Assembly (NCBI GenBank): GCA_019649035.1
Contig: BMAT01001362.1
Coordinates: 76,969-105,714 of the forward strand
DNA: 28,746 nt
Reading direction: 5' to 3'
From: Elysia marginata
Taxonomy: Eukaryota > Mollusca > Gastropoda > Plakobranchidae
Shown here: one piece after another, positions 25,301-28,746 of the stretch
Layout of the letters: each line of letters begins with the position of its first letter
Position numbering within the stretch: position 1 is the first letter of the stretch
The notes under the pieces: generated by a model
What the model saw: the letters and a program-made list of their open reading frames with translations, nothing else
The model's database searches: none
What the model was told of the DNA's origin: nothing
Made by a program: the position numbers and the translations under genes

Positions 25301-28300
25301 CCATTTCTTCCATGCCATTATTTTTTATTGGCAGCTTCAATAAGCTTTGTCAATGTGTAGGCAAAACACTGTGCGCAGAGATTTATAAACTGCTATTACG
25401 TTTGAAGATAAAAATGATAGTATTCCCACAAAAAACTCAGTAAAATTTTTTTCTCTTTTTAAAAGTTAATAAACCACCCAATATAGCTCTTTACTTCATC
25501 AAGCTTGTTTTACCCAAAAACCTCATCTACTAAAAAAAAAATTTTTTTTGTATTGTTTTACGATATCTAGGTGTGTAATGTAACTCTGTATGATAGATTT
25601 TCTGTGCCAGGGTCATTTTGTGACTACTGTCGTTTTTCCCCCCTTGAGTCTTCATGTGCAGTCTGGGGTTTAACTAATAATAGAACGTGTGCTAAGTGTG
25701 CCATAGTTTGTCAGAAGTAGCATGTGACATGTTTCCCTCACCTCAATCATCAGATTGCAAAGTACCGAGGTCTGACATGGACAGCCAAGAAGATCATCAA
25801 GCTGGACGTGCCAGAGCTGAGCGTGCTCACCTTCCAGGCAGACGACAGTGGCAAGACTGTGTACATGGTGCGTACAATTAAGTCTTAATTTTAAAGTGTA
25901 AAGCAGAGTGGGTGAGCCTTGTGTTGGATTTAGCGCTTTTTTAAAAAGAAAAACTGCTTGTTTTCATGCATTCCACTGCTGATTGTGTGCTCTTAAAGTC
26001 AAGTAGCAGAAGGTATGGAAGTTTTCCGATTTTTGCAGGAATTCCGATTTTTTATAGCAGTTTTCTTTAACCAAAAAGGAAGATTTGAAAAAAAAAAAAG
26101 AAGTTAAGACATATGCTAAAGAAAACTTTTGGAGTTTAAGATTTCAAGAAAATTAAACTCTTCTTTTGAGTCATACAGCTATGTAGGCCCTTGTATAGAG
26201 TTAGATCCATCTTTTTAGTCGATCTATCAAACAATCTATAGGGACAGCTTTTGGTTCTCAGTGCCAGACATAGCTCTTAATGGACATGTTAAAATTTTCC
26301 TGCTATTTGTGCATAAGCCGCTTGTATCTATGAATAGATATCTGCCTCTCAAACCAGGAGGGGTTTGAACTCCGTCTTGGCAGGTTGGTATATCCAAGAT
26401 GGCGCCGAAGAAAGGTGACATGTTTGATTGGGCTGCCGTTTTTTTTAAATTCTAATTGAATTTAGTCCTTGGGGAAGTCTGTTTACAGACGAGTCATTTC
26501 TTTGCCATAGGCAATAAAGGAGTACCCGACTATGGGCAGTAAAAGACATATCAGTATGCATGAGTGATGCACTTGAAAAATGGGCTGTTATAGAACCTGT
26601 GTAAAGTGCCTAGAGCAGTTTGGTGGATTAAGCGCCATTTAAAAACGTTCTTTACTTTGCATTAAAGCAAAGTGGATGGACATAATTTTATTTAGAGCTC
26701 TCTTTAAAACCTGCTCATTTTTTAAAAAATCCAACATGATTGCTATTTTGCTTTTAAAATAACTGTTTCATCAATCTACCTCCTTCAGAATATAAATTAT
26801 GTTTGCCTGGAATAATATAACCTTTGTCTACCGTTTCAATCTTCAAAACAAGCTGTTAAGGGTTTGCAATTCTCTTAAGCATTGTTGTTTTTAATTTTTT
26901 TATTTACTTTTTATTAAGAGTTCATGCAGTGTGAAACATTGCTTTCGTCCGATAGAAGGACAGGAAATGCTTAAAACCTATCTGCTTTATAGAAGAGTCA
27001 CTGTGATTTTTATTGCCCTTTTTTTTGTTCCTTTCTTTTTTGTCATTTGTTTTGACTTTGTACTCTTGGTGTACATTATTTTACTTGAAATATTCCATGG
27101 TTATTTTTTTTTTATTTCCATCTTTTCCAAAAGCTTTTTCTCCATTAGTATATGTCACCTTCTCTCACTTCTACACCTGTTCCCTGATATCCCCTCAATT
27201 TTGAAACCGGCTCTGTGGCCTAGCGGTAAGACACTCGCTCAGAGATCGGGAGGTGTGGGTTCGATCCTTGGCCGACTCATACCAAGGACTTTAAAATTGG
27301 TATAAGCAGCTGATCCGCCTAGTGTCTGGCATTATGGATTTAATGCTAAGTCTAGTCGGCCCGGTGTCAGGATAATGTGACTGGGTGTGGTGTATGCAAG
27401 CGCTCTTTACATCACAGTGTGGCAGCAAGGTTTCAATTGTCCCAAGCGCCGTCTCTGATATAACCTTGTAGTTGAAAAGAGACGCTAAAATTCAAACAAC
27501 CTAACCCCTCAATTGTGATTTCATCTTGCATTCAACATCTTCACCGCCATGGATCTCTTTACTCCTCTCAGGACTTGGGTCTACACAGCAAACAGCGAGA
27601 CGGAAGCTTTGACCTCAGTGTGTACAGCCCGTACTGGATCATCAACCTCTCTGATCAGGATCTTGCTTTCAAGGTAGATAACCCGCAATGAATGTCTTGT
27701 TTAACCAATATTATTCGAACAGACGGTCAGCCAGGAATCAGGTTGATGGTGTGATCTGATAGCAGAAAAAAAATTACAGCATGCCTGTTCAGATAGTTTT
27801 AACGCTGTATAAATGCTGTAAATTTGAGTTCAGACCCTTTGTTGTTGTTATTATTTTTGTTATCAATTTGTGTTAAAAATTTATAAAGTCATAATGATAG
27901 ATCAAGTTCTGTTTTGAAATAGGGGAACAGCAAACTTATGCAACAAAAGCTTTTTTAACTTGAACCATGATAAAATCAGATATCACTGCACTATGAAAAT
28001 GGCATATTTCACAGATACATACCATTTTGACACGAGTAGGCCCCTGTGTTCATAAGATGGGCCGAAGAGCAAACGCTCGCAGGTTGCTGGATTAAAGAAG
28101 TGTTCATAAGATTGTTGCCCATCTTTCGATAGAAAAATATTTTTACTGCGCTTAACAATTTCTTTATTCAAATGCCTAAAAAACGGAAATAGCATAACTT
28201 GGGATCCGAGTTAGGCAAATTAGGTCTGAGCATAATTATATTAAAGCTATAAAAAACTAGGCATGTCATTTTCCTTGCGTGGTGACAATACGCTGTTTTG

Positions 28301-28485
28301 TCTTTGAGTCTCAGAATTCATGGATTTAACCAGTGCCTTTCATTATTTCCGCATATTCGTATGTTTTCTTTCAACTCCAGGAGGACGACAAGGAAGCTCC
28401 ACTCATCCACAAGAAACAAGACAAAGACATCATGCTCTTCTTTTACCGTGACAAGCCCATGTTTGGCTCTGGCACCAAGCGCAAG
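840..28485 (+). CDS. VPS13A/C: VPS13A/C-type bridge-like lipid transfer protein, internal part of the gene (17 exons)
   Basis: VPS13 proteins are long hydrophobic-groove rods that move glycerolipids between membranes at organelle contact sites. Here exons at 840-992, 2122-2215, 2525-2604, 10938-11057, 11773-11901, 13212-13358, 13593-13715, 14376-14525, 14793-14933, 15343-15506, 16224-16335, 17170-17322, 17667-17693 (microexon), 20856-20942, 25754-25867, 27572-27673 and 28381-28485 join into one open frame of 667 codons. From memory of the family, the best match is vertebrate VPS13C/VPS13A: GHRTVPLL, WEPLIE, TKTCLDVLNNL, HNLLPLEITY and YSPYWIIN all fall in the expected order. The region covers the end of the rod and the first part of the VAB adaptor-binding domain. 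All introns are phase 0 except those after 2215 (phase 1) and 15506 (phase 2). Both ends of the gene lie outside the window. Family call is firm; A versus C is not resolved and may be meaningless in invertebrates with one A/C gene. Confidence 0.95.
1440..1600 (-). repeat. Degenerate tRNA-derived SINE-like fragment
   Basis: On the minus strand a box A-like TGATCACTAGG (1588-1598) is followed 28 nt later by a box B-like GGTTCCATCC (1550-1559), which is about the spacing of a polymerase III internal promoter. No clear target-site duplication or tail was found, and the body (1440-1545) has no visible core shared with the other copies. Old SINE remnant or chance; low confidence. Confidence 0.3.
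1901..2024 (+). repeat. 20-bp tandem repeat (about 6 units)
   Basis: Units start exactly every 20 bp at 1901, 1921, 1941, 1961, 1981 and 2001, with a partial unit from 2021. The consensus is close to CATACTCCCATTTAGTGTAT. The unit at 2001 is nearly identical to the ones at 1921 and 1941, while those at 1961 and 1981 are diverged. The period has no insertions or deletions. Located about 100 bp upstream of exon 2. Confidence 0.85.
2122..2215 (+). CDS. VPS13A/C: VPS13 exon 2
   Basis: 94 bp, starts in phase 0 and ends after the first base of a codon (phase 1). It encodes DEETLVPELEDFSSIWKKQ followed by SLADCSFWF. The 'DfssiW..k....C.fWF' pattern is a VPS13A/C landmark (human VPS13C has a CKYWFL-like segment here). 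The acceptor is GTATTCCAG|G and the donor CTCTG|GTAACA. Covers residues 52-82 and the first base of the codon completed in exon 3. Confidence 0.9.
2525..2604 (+). CDS. VPS13A/C: VPS13 exon 3
   Basis: 80 bp, completes the split codon from exon 2 (G|TG, Val) and ends in phase 0. It encodes VVDMGTSLDEASAAVALNAE then VQSRGEQ, an Ala- and Glu-rich helical linker matching the variable stretch after the CxFWF segment in VPS13A/C. Acceptor TGTTTTCAG|T (AG 2523-2524), donor ACAG|GTGTGT. The peptide itself is weakly conserved; support comes from the matching phase, good splice sites and position. Confidence 0.85.
2640..2830 (+). repeat. Degenerate tRNA-derived SINE-like fragment
   Basis: A box B-like GGTTCAAACCC at 2682-2692 is followed by a stretch resembling the 'tgagtcc..ggggaagacacttacacttactttcaacagg' style core of invertebrate tRNA-SINEs, then a decayed tail. 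Box A is not clear and no flanking duplication was found. Probably an old copy. Confidence 0.5.
3462..3541 (+). repeat. Compound microsatellite (TGTC)n-(TG)n-(TC)24
   Basis: A tetranucleotide GTCT/TGTC run (3462-3484) passes into a short TG run (to 3493) and then an uninterrupted TC run from 3494 to 3541 (24 dinucleotides). It is followed to about 3610 by imperfect CT-rich sequence. Ser/Leu-rich and Arg/Glu-rich open frames over it on both strands are artefacts. Confidence 0.95.
4300..4560 (+). repeat. tRNA-derived SINE-like element (copy D)
   Basis: A tRNA-like head with box A region near 4314-4330 (CCAGGCGGTAGAGT) and an intact box B GGTTCGAATTC at 4365-4375. The body contains GGTACCTGGCGACTGGCAGT (4423-4442), which matches the core seen in the copies at 15537 and 26300. 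The 3' end is unclear and no target duplication was found. The nearby GATGATCATACTATGATG (about 4485-4502) could form a small hairpin. Confidence 0.65.
4849..5010 (+). CDS. Candidate unrecognised cassette exon (acceptor at 4849 or 4888)
   Basis: A stretch richer in G, C and CpG than its surroundings inside the long intron is open from 4786 to 5040 in one frame. Two acceptor-like sites, GTCTCTCAG|G (AG 4847-4848) and GTCAACAG|A (AG 4886-4887), lie in the same phase. A donor-like GGGA|GTGAGG follows at 5011. Either choice gives a length divisible by three (162 or 123 bp) and phase 0, which fits between exon 3 and exon 4. The shorter form would encode 41 residues starting MRPRLSRRLYISYSSKDVV. 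No VPS13 similarity is visible and vertebrate proteins have no insert here. It may be a lineage-specific exon, an exonised repeat, or an accident. Confidence 0.3.
8430..8948 (+). other. 173-codon stop-free stretch in intron 3, not recognised
   Basis: One frame is open from after a TGA at 8427 to a TAG ending at 8948. The first ATG in frame is only at 8610, so most of the length has no initiator. The translation is lysine- and serine-rich with no domain I recognise. There are no strong splice borders, and A/T content is similar to the intron. It may be a decayed mobile-element ORF or chance; it is reported because it is the longest open stretch outside the exons. Confidence 0.25.
10938..11057 (+). 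CDS. VPS13A/C: VPS13 exon 4
   Basis: 40 codons, phase 0 at both ends (residues 110-149). It encodes LMLSAPNLVIKLEGGVGHRT then VPLLIVESTFTAEVRNWSSE. The 'GhrTvPLL..ES.F...v.nWss' block is one of the best conserved segments of VPS13A/C and was the clearest family identifier here. The acceptor is CCCATCCAG|C and the donor AGAG|GTGAGA. The frame runs on past the donor to 11141, but that extension is intronic. Confidence 0.95.
11058..11772 (+). other. Intron 4
   Basis: 715 bp, AT-rich, with donor GTGAGA and acceptor TCTCTACCCAG (AG 11771-11772). No repeat or coding stretch stands out. Confidence 0.9.
11773..11901 (+). CDS. VPS13A/C: VPS13 exon 5
   Basis: 43 codons, phase 0 at both ends (residues 150-192). 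It encodes LYIESSLGLEVAYNNESIGV then WEPLIEPVLDTRGDYHKWSI. 'L.leVaYnNe...vWEPLIEpv' directly continues exon 4 in VPS13A/C. Acceptor CTACCCAG|C, donor CTCGAG|GTAAGA. Antisense open frames over this exon (11737-12021) are shadows of its codon structure. Confidence 0.95.
11902..13211 (+). other. Intron 5
   Basis: 1310 bp with donor GTAAGA and acceptor CTTCCTCAG (AG 13210-13211). A stretch at about 12475-12540, with GCGCTACATAGCACTC and a following AAGCGGGTTTAAGTGGCTCTAC, resembles the degenerate 3' end of a SINE, but head and borders are missing. The remainder is AT-rich and featureless. Confidence 0.9.
13212..13358 (+). CDS. VPS13A/C: VPS13 exon 6
   Basis: 49 codons, phase 0 at both ends (residues 193-241). 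It begins VIKPEDHGLLDEDANILPPP, a loop, then KLTVNVTAVDALQILMTKTC and LDVLNNLGA. The 'iTvTKTCLnVfNNLakgF' motif of VPS13C is matched across the junction with exon 7. Acceptor CTTCCTCAG|G, donor GCG|GTGAGT. The following intron is only 234 bp (13359-13592), with a short poly(A) run and a C-rich pyrimidine tract before the acceptor. Confidence 0.95.
13593..13715 (+). CDS. VPS13A/C: VPS13 exon 7, start of the VAB domain
   Basis: 41 codons, phase 0 at both ends (residues 242-282). It encodes AFSDAYQLKDMEGSLGQK then IVPYLFKNRTGKDMAFIL. 'aPy.ikNrtG.....i' is the opening strand of a VAB repeat; the conserved Asn is residue 267 in KNRTG. In yeast the VAB domain binds PxP-type adaptor motifs, and the Asn in each repeat is conserved. 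Acceptor TGTTTTACAG|G, donor TTTGTG|GTAAGA. Confidence 0.95.
13716..14375 (+). other. Intron 7 with direct repeat and possible MITE
   Basis: 660 bp. A 23-bp sequence at 13940-13962 recurs at 14301-14323 with one mismatch. A TTAACCCTTTGAGCCC sequence at 13801-13816 resembles the end of a piggyBac-like element at a TTAA target. No complete element is demonstrated. The acceptor is CTGACCTTCCAG (AG 14374-14375). Confidence 0.8.
14376..14525 (+). CDS. VPS13A/C: VPS13 exon 8
   Basis: 50 codons, phase 0 at both ends (residues 283-332). It opens with an acidic, Ser/Pro/Asp-rich loop (PSAEHGSPDLDNVHTDEDIY), followed by MDLKATKEVAAYKSVIRSTQ and ending KTIKFQ. The loop region is poorly conserved in the family, but the late segment fits the strand before the next VAB module. 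A second AG at 14381-14382 would shift the frame, so 14376 is the start. Donor TTCCAG|GTAAGT is near-perfect. Confidence 0.9.
14793..14933 (+). CDS. VPS13A/C: VPS13 exon 9
   Basis: 47 codons, phase 0 at both ends (residues 333-379). It encodes MLGEATKFDLPIQKAKKVMY then SLPQYQVVATIEALIGQKVV and TFTSCVM. This matches the 'P...pgrrlY.v......vvvqId...G.kvitlrSp' strand pair of VPS13C. The acceptor is TCTCCCAAAG|A and the donor ATG|GTGCGT, slightly off consensus. The preceding intron (14526-14792, 267 bp) is short and unremarkable. Confidence 0.88.
14934..15342 (+). other. Intron 9
   Basis: 409 bp, AT-rich, no repeat recognised. Donor GTGCGT; acceptor TCAATGCGACAG (AG 15341-15342), whose pyrimidine tract is set back to about 15316-15326. 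Confidence 0.88.
15343..15506 (+). CDS. VPS13A/C: VPS13 exon 10
   Basis: 164 bp, phase 0 start, phase 2 end (residues 380-433 plus two bases). It encodes VTNHLEVPMEVLYHDTSGMV then NCGVAYPDQPFPVPLAAVYC and STGEIFFQPKTEEV. This is a VAB module: 'i.NhlevPm.vly' with Asn 382, then 'fpVPL.a.y......iffqP', as in VPS13A/C. The donor is TTCA|GTAAGT (GT 15507-15508). Reading on without splicing gives a stop right after the donor, supporting the boundary. Confidence 0.95.
15507..16223 (+). other. Intron 10, nearly half SINE
   Basis: 717 bp. A tRNA-headed SINE-like copy (about 15537-15870) begins about 30 bp after the donor. The rest is AT-rich. The acceptor is TTGTGCACCCTCAG (AG 16222-16223). Confidence 0.9.
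15537..15870 (+). repeat. tRNA-derived SINE-like element (copy A), tRNA-Arg-like head
   Basis: The head carries box A TGGTCTAGTAG (15548-15558) and box B GGTTCGAGTCC (15591-15601). The segment between, including CGGCTTTCGGACTGAG, looks to me like a tRNA-Arg(UCG)-type sequence with a decayed acceptor stem, so it is not a functional tRNA. The body has GGGTACCCGACTAAAGGCAG (15679-15698). The 3' part has a GTAAAGCGC and AGGCGCTCTATAATAAACG end (about 15807-15850). Borders are approximate and no target duplication was found. Confidence 0.8.
16224..16335 (+). CDS. VPS13A/C: VPS13 exon 11
   Basis: 112 bp. The first base completes the split codon CA|A (Gln), and the exon ends in phase 0 (residues 434-471). 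It encodes QYSASKECIKWKTINDSKKA then KQFTCEASTEGKPSYYFN. This fits 'qYkes....sWk......r...C......v.f' in VPS13C. Acceptor CACCCTCAG|A; donor TTCAAT|GTAAGT. The donor is immediately followed by an (ATA)n microsatellite. Confidence 0.92.
16336..17169 (+). other. Intron 11
   Basis: 834 bp. It begins GTAAGTC and passes at once into an (ATA)n repeat, then a short SINE-tail-like sequence (about 16399-16490). The remainder is AT-rich. It ends in a strong pyrimidine tract (about 17143-17167) and CTCTCTAG (AG 17168-17169). Confidence 0.9.
16343..16490. repeat. (ATA)n microsatellite next to a SINE-tail-like fragment
   Basis: An (ATA/AAT) run covers 16343-16386 without interruption, with imperfect copies to about 16399. 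It is followed by GAATTTATAGTGCACATTGT, a form common at the ends of invertebrate SINEs in reverse orientation. The repeat starts 7 bp after the exon 11 donor GT. A poly-Asn open frame over it is an artefact of reading the repeat. Confidence 0.7.
17170..17322 (+). CDS. VPS13A/C: VPS13 exon 12
   Basis: 51 codons, phase 0 at both ends (residues 472-522). It starts VVPLFENVQHG, continues with a Lys/Glu-rich loop (KPEGKTEKAEKGDK), then MVNLHLHPTVILHNLLPLEI and TYTLE. 'ihLyPsltLrNLLPysl.Y.lEg' is a very typical VPS13 VAB segment; the repeat Asn is residue 511. Acceptor TTCTCTCTAG|G; donor CTAGAG|GTAAGA. The charged loop is not seen in the vertebrate proteins as I remember them. Confidence 0.95.
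17323..17666 (+). other. Intron 12
   Basis: 344 bp, AT-rich, without recognisable repeat. Ends AAATATATTTCAG (AG 17665-17666), with a weak pyrimidine tract. If the microexon is skipped, introns 12 and 13 are a single intron of 3533 bp. Confidence 0.65.
17667..17693 (+). CDS. VPS13A/C: VPS13 exon 13, probable 27-bp acidic microexon
   Basis: Nine codons, TYPDDDDDV, phase 0 at both ends, flanked by ATTTCAG|A and GTG|GTAGGC. Inclusion keeps the frame and would place five consecutive Asp residues just after the conserved YTLE end of exon 12, in the loop before the next VAB strand. This is where VPS13C has an 'EGTAETHELAEG'-like acidic loop. The donor is off consensus beyond GTAGG, so this may be alternatively spliced. 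A CGACGATGATGAT run can also arise by simple repeat expansion, so it is less certain than its neighbours. Confidence 0.55.
17694..20855 (+). other. Intron 13 with minisatellite near its 3' end
   Basis: 3162 bp, AT-rich, with poly(T), poly(A) and poly(C) runs (for example ten or so C at about 17889-17900). The only structured part is a minisatellite at about 20418-20815, described separately. The acceptor is TTTAATCATCAG (AG 20854-20855), preceded by a TTTTCTTTTC-type pyrimidine tract at 20819-20847. No other exon is supported. Confidence 0.75.
20418..20815 (+). repeat. Minisatellite with ~62-bp unit, each carrying an acceptor-like site
   Basis: A motif close to TTTATTTAGATCTTT, followed by a TTCTGGTTCTACATTC-like block, a TTTGCTCAACATTCTTC-like block and CACAG-ATTTTAACTCA, recurs with starts near 20482, 20544, 20610, 20672, 20719 and 20779. 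Spacing is about 62, 66, 62, 47 and 60 bp. A decayed partial unit lies before it (from about 20418). Copies differ by substitutions and short deletions. The array ends about 40 bp upstream of exon 14. Confidence 0.8.
20856..20942 (+). CDS. VPS13A/C: VPS13 exon 14
   Basis: 29 codons, phase 0 at both ends (residues 532-560). It encodes NQPEESTLASSLNIPLPHAA then VNMSNLQLQ. This weakly conserved loop and strand occupy the position of 'H.laeG.tadvlh..i.g.imeLvL' in VPS13C and lead directly into the 'vkYqGknW' block of exon 15. The acceptor is ATCATCAG|A and the donor CTACAG|GTAGCT. Support comes from splice sites, phase and position rather than strong similarity. Confidence 0.8.
21779..21914 (+). 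repeat. A/T-rich tandem repeat (~33-bp unit, about 4 copies)
   Basis: Units with the form ATTCAATAAAAAAAATCAAC followed by an ATTTTAAAAT-like spacer recur from about 21800, 21832, 21867 and 21897. They show substitutions and varying homopolymer length. Beginning and end are blurred by poly(A) and poly(T). No coding potential. Confidence 0.65.
23203..23228. other. Perfect 9-bp stem, 8-nt loop hairpin
   Basis: GCTTCAAAG (23203-23211) pairs exactly with CTTTGAAGC (23220-23228) around the loop CTTTACAA. It directly follows a purine-rich GGAGAGAGAGGGAGATGGAG-type stretch (about 23153-23175). Function unknown; it could be the remnant of a small inverted-repeat element. Confidence 0.4.
25754..25867 (+). 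CDS. VPS13A/C: VPS13 exon 15
   Basis: 38 codons, phase 0 at both ends (residues 561-598). It encodes IAKYRGLTWTAKKIIKLDVP then ELSVLTFQADDSGKTVYM. It matches the 'l.kYqGknW...f.i.d..pe...v.F..d......vdl' block of VPS13A/C, continued by exon 16. Acceptor ATCATCAG|A, donor ACATG|GTGCGT. The frame remains open a little beyond the donor, but the tail is intronic. Confidence 0.92.
26300..26660 (+). repeat. tRNA-derived SINE-like element (copy B, decayed)
   Basis: Collinear with copy A at 15537: a worn head with box B-like GTTTGAACTCC (26363-26373) followed by TTGGCAGGTTGGTATATCC, the core AGTACCCGACTATGGGCAGT (26521-26540), and the 3' block AACCTGTGTAAAGTGCC then TTAAGCGCCATTTAAAAACG (about 26593-26647). 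Box A is no longer recognisable. More diverged than copy A; borders approximate. Confidence 0.7.
27191..27514 (+). mobile_element. SINE with intact box A/B and 10-bp target-site duplication (copy C)
   Basis: The element lies between two perfect copies of CCCCTCAATT (27191-27200 and 27505-27514), so its body is 27201-27504. It has box A TGGCCTAGCGG (27216-27226) and box B GGTTCGATCC (27258-27267). The body includes CGGCCCGGTGTCAGGATAAT and the GCAAGCGCTCTTTACATCAC form, and it ends in an AC-rich tail with ATTCAAACAACCTAA. The body differs from copies A, B and D, so this is probably a second family. It ends 57 bp before exon 16 and leaves the pyrimidine tract intact. Confidence 0.85.
27572..27673 (+). 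CDS. VPS13A/C: VPS13 exon 16
   Basis: 34 codons, phase 0 at both ends (residues 599-632). It encodes DLGLHSKQRDGSFDLSVYSP then YWIINLSDQDLAFK. 'l.l.v.SPYWiiNkTg..l.y' is the hallmark of this VAB module in all VPS13A/C proteins. The Asn is residue 623 (AAC at 27644-27646), but the usual Lys-Thr that follows is Leu-Ser here. Acceptor CTCCTCTCAG|G; donor TTCAAG|GTAGAT. Confidence 0.95.
27674..28380 (+). other. Intron 16
   Basis: 707 bp, AT-rich, no repeat recognised. Donor GTAGAT, acceptor TTCTTTCAACTCCAG (AG 28379-28380) with a clear pyrimidine tract. Confidence 0.9.
28381..28485 (+). CDS. VPS13A/C: VPS13 exon 17 (last in the window)
   Basis: 35 codons, phase 0 at both ends (residues 633-667). 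It encodes EDDKEAPLIHKKQDKDIMLF then FYRDKPMFGSGTKRK. It fits 'y........H......ilFsf.kk..f..nKv.l', the strand pair after SPYWiiN in VPS13A/C. Acceptor AACTCCAG|G; donor CGCAAG|GTGAGG. The open phase-0 end shows that the gene continues to the right. Confidence 0.92.
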
Positions 28486-28746
28486 GTGAGGGACATAACT
28501 CAAAGTAGAAATGAATAGGAAGTAGTGGTAGAGAATCAACACAATGCATGAGAATGAAGTAACATACCTCTATTAATTCTAATGTAAAGCATCAGACACA
28601 CTATATCAATCCCCAGCTCATAGAATGCTGTGGAAAAAAGCCTTTGAACAAAGAGGCATATAGAGAGGTTTAATAAAGACCTTTGCCCTCTAGCCTTTTT
28701 CTTAGAAACTTAGTGATGACACAATAACATAATAAAGGCCCCCCCC
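28486..28746 (+). other. Start of the next intron, cut by the window end
   Basis: Begins with donor GTGAGG after exon 17. 261 bp of AT-rich non-coding sequence with no further exon, ending in a short C run. Confidence 0.85.

Larger units (their letters stand above)
20943..25753 (+). other. Intron 14 (4.8 kb)
   Basis: AT-rich intron with donor GTAGCT and acceptor CTCAATCATCAG (AG 25752-25753). It contains an A/T-rich tandem repeat (21779-21914), a purine-rich stretch at about 23130-23185 and a perfect hairpin at 23203-23228. T-rich open frames such as 22365-22589 and 24200-24451 are compositional. A segment at about 21119-21240 (CAACTCTGCTTAAGTCGGTG) resembles the end of a pogo/Tigger-type element, but no partner end was found. 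Confidence 0.8.
25868..27571 (+). other. Intron 15 with two SINE-like insertions
   Basis: 1704 bp, donor GTGCGT, acceptor ACTCCTCTCAG (AG 27570-27571). It holds an older SINE-like copy (about 26300-26660) and a younger one with target-site duplication (27191-27514). Between and before them the sequence is AT-rich, with a small local duplication TTCCGATTTTT at about 26025-26052. Confidence 0.88.

Noticed and set aside
27210-27282. Possible functional tRNA gene
   Set aside because: The 5' and 3' acceptor strands do not match; the target-site duplications place the whole block inside a SINE.
26931-27305. 124-codon open frame
   Set aside because: A Phe-rich reading of T-rich intron that runs into the SINE at 27201.
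1-28746. Prokaryotic operon, CRISPR array or phage content
   Set aside because: Spliced exon structure, SINEs and AT-rich introns are those of an animal nuclear genome; none of these features was seen.

Overview
This window is animal nuclear DNA. AT-rich, low-complexity non-coding sequence is broken by short, GC-richer exons with canonical AG/GT borders, tRNA-derived SINE-like repeats, microsatellites and minisatellites. The lineage is not certain. The SINE style and intron texture look like a marine invertebrate, most likely a mollusc or another lophotrochozoan; this is an inference from general appearance, not a database match.

One protein-coding gene crosses the whole window on the + strand: an internal part of a VPS13 bridge-like lipid transfer protein, orthologous to the vertebrate VPS13A/VPS13C pair. 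Sixteen exons are well supported (840 to 28485), and a 27-bp microexon at 17667-17693 is probable. Joined in silico they give one uninterrupted frame of 667 codons (658 without the microexon), roughly a fifth of a full-length VPS13. Start codon, promoter, stop codon and polyadenylation signal all lie outside the window.

Layout: exons 1-6 (840-13358) encode the rod part that precedes the adaptor-binding domain, including an 8.3-kb intron at 2605-10937. Exons 7-17 (13593-28485) encode the first repeated modules of the VAB (Vps13 adaptor-binding) domain; each module shows a short hydrophobic-Asn motif (KNRTG, TNHLE, HNLLP, INLSD). Exon numbers below include the microexon as exon 13.

Introns hold several tRNA-headed SINE-like elements. 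Copies at about 15537-15870, 26300-26660 and 4300-4560 share a core. A separate copy at 27201-27504 has a perfect 10-bp target-site duplication. There are also five or six tandem copies of a 20-bp unit (1901-2020), a roughly 62-bp minisatellite just upstream of exon 14 in which units repeat acceptor-like CAG/TAG sites, an A/T-rich tandem array (21779-21914), a (TC)24 tract, and an (ATA)n tract touching the donor of exon 11.

The most interesting items are: a GC- and CpG-richer, splice-site-bordered, in-frame segment at 4849/4888-5010 that may be an unrecognised cassette exon; the acidic microexon; the array of repeated decoy acceptors before exon 14; and the young SINE 57 bp from exon 16. No separate gene, functional RNA gene, CRISPR array or prokaryotic feature was found.
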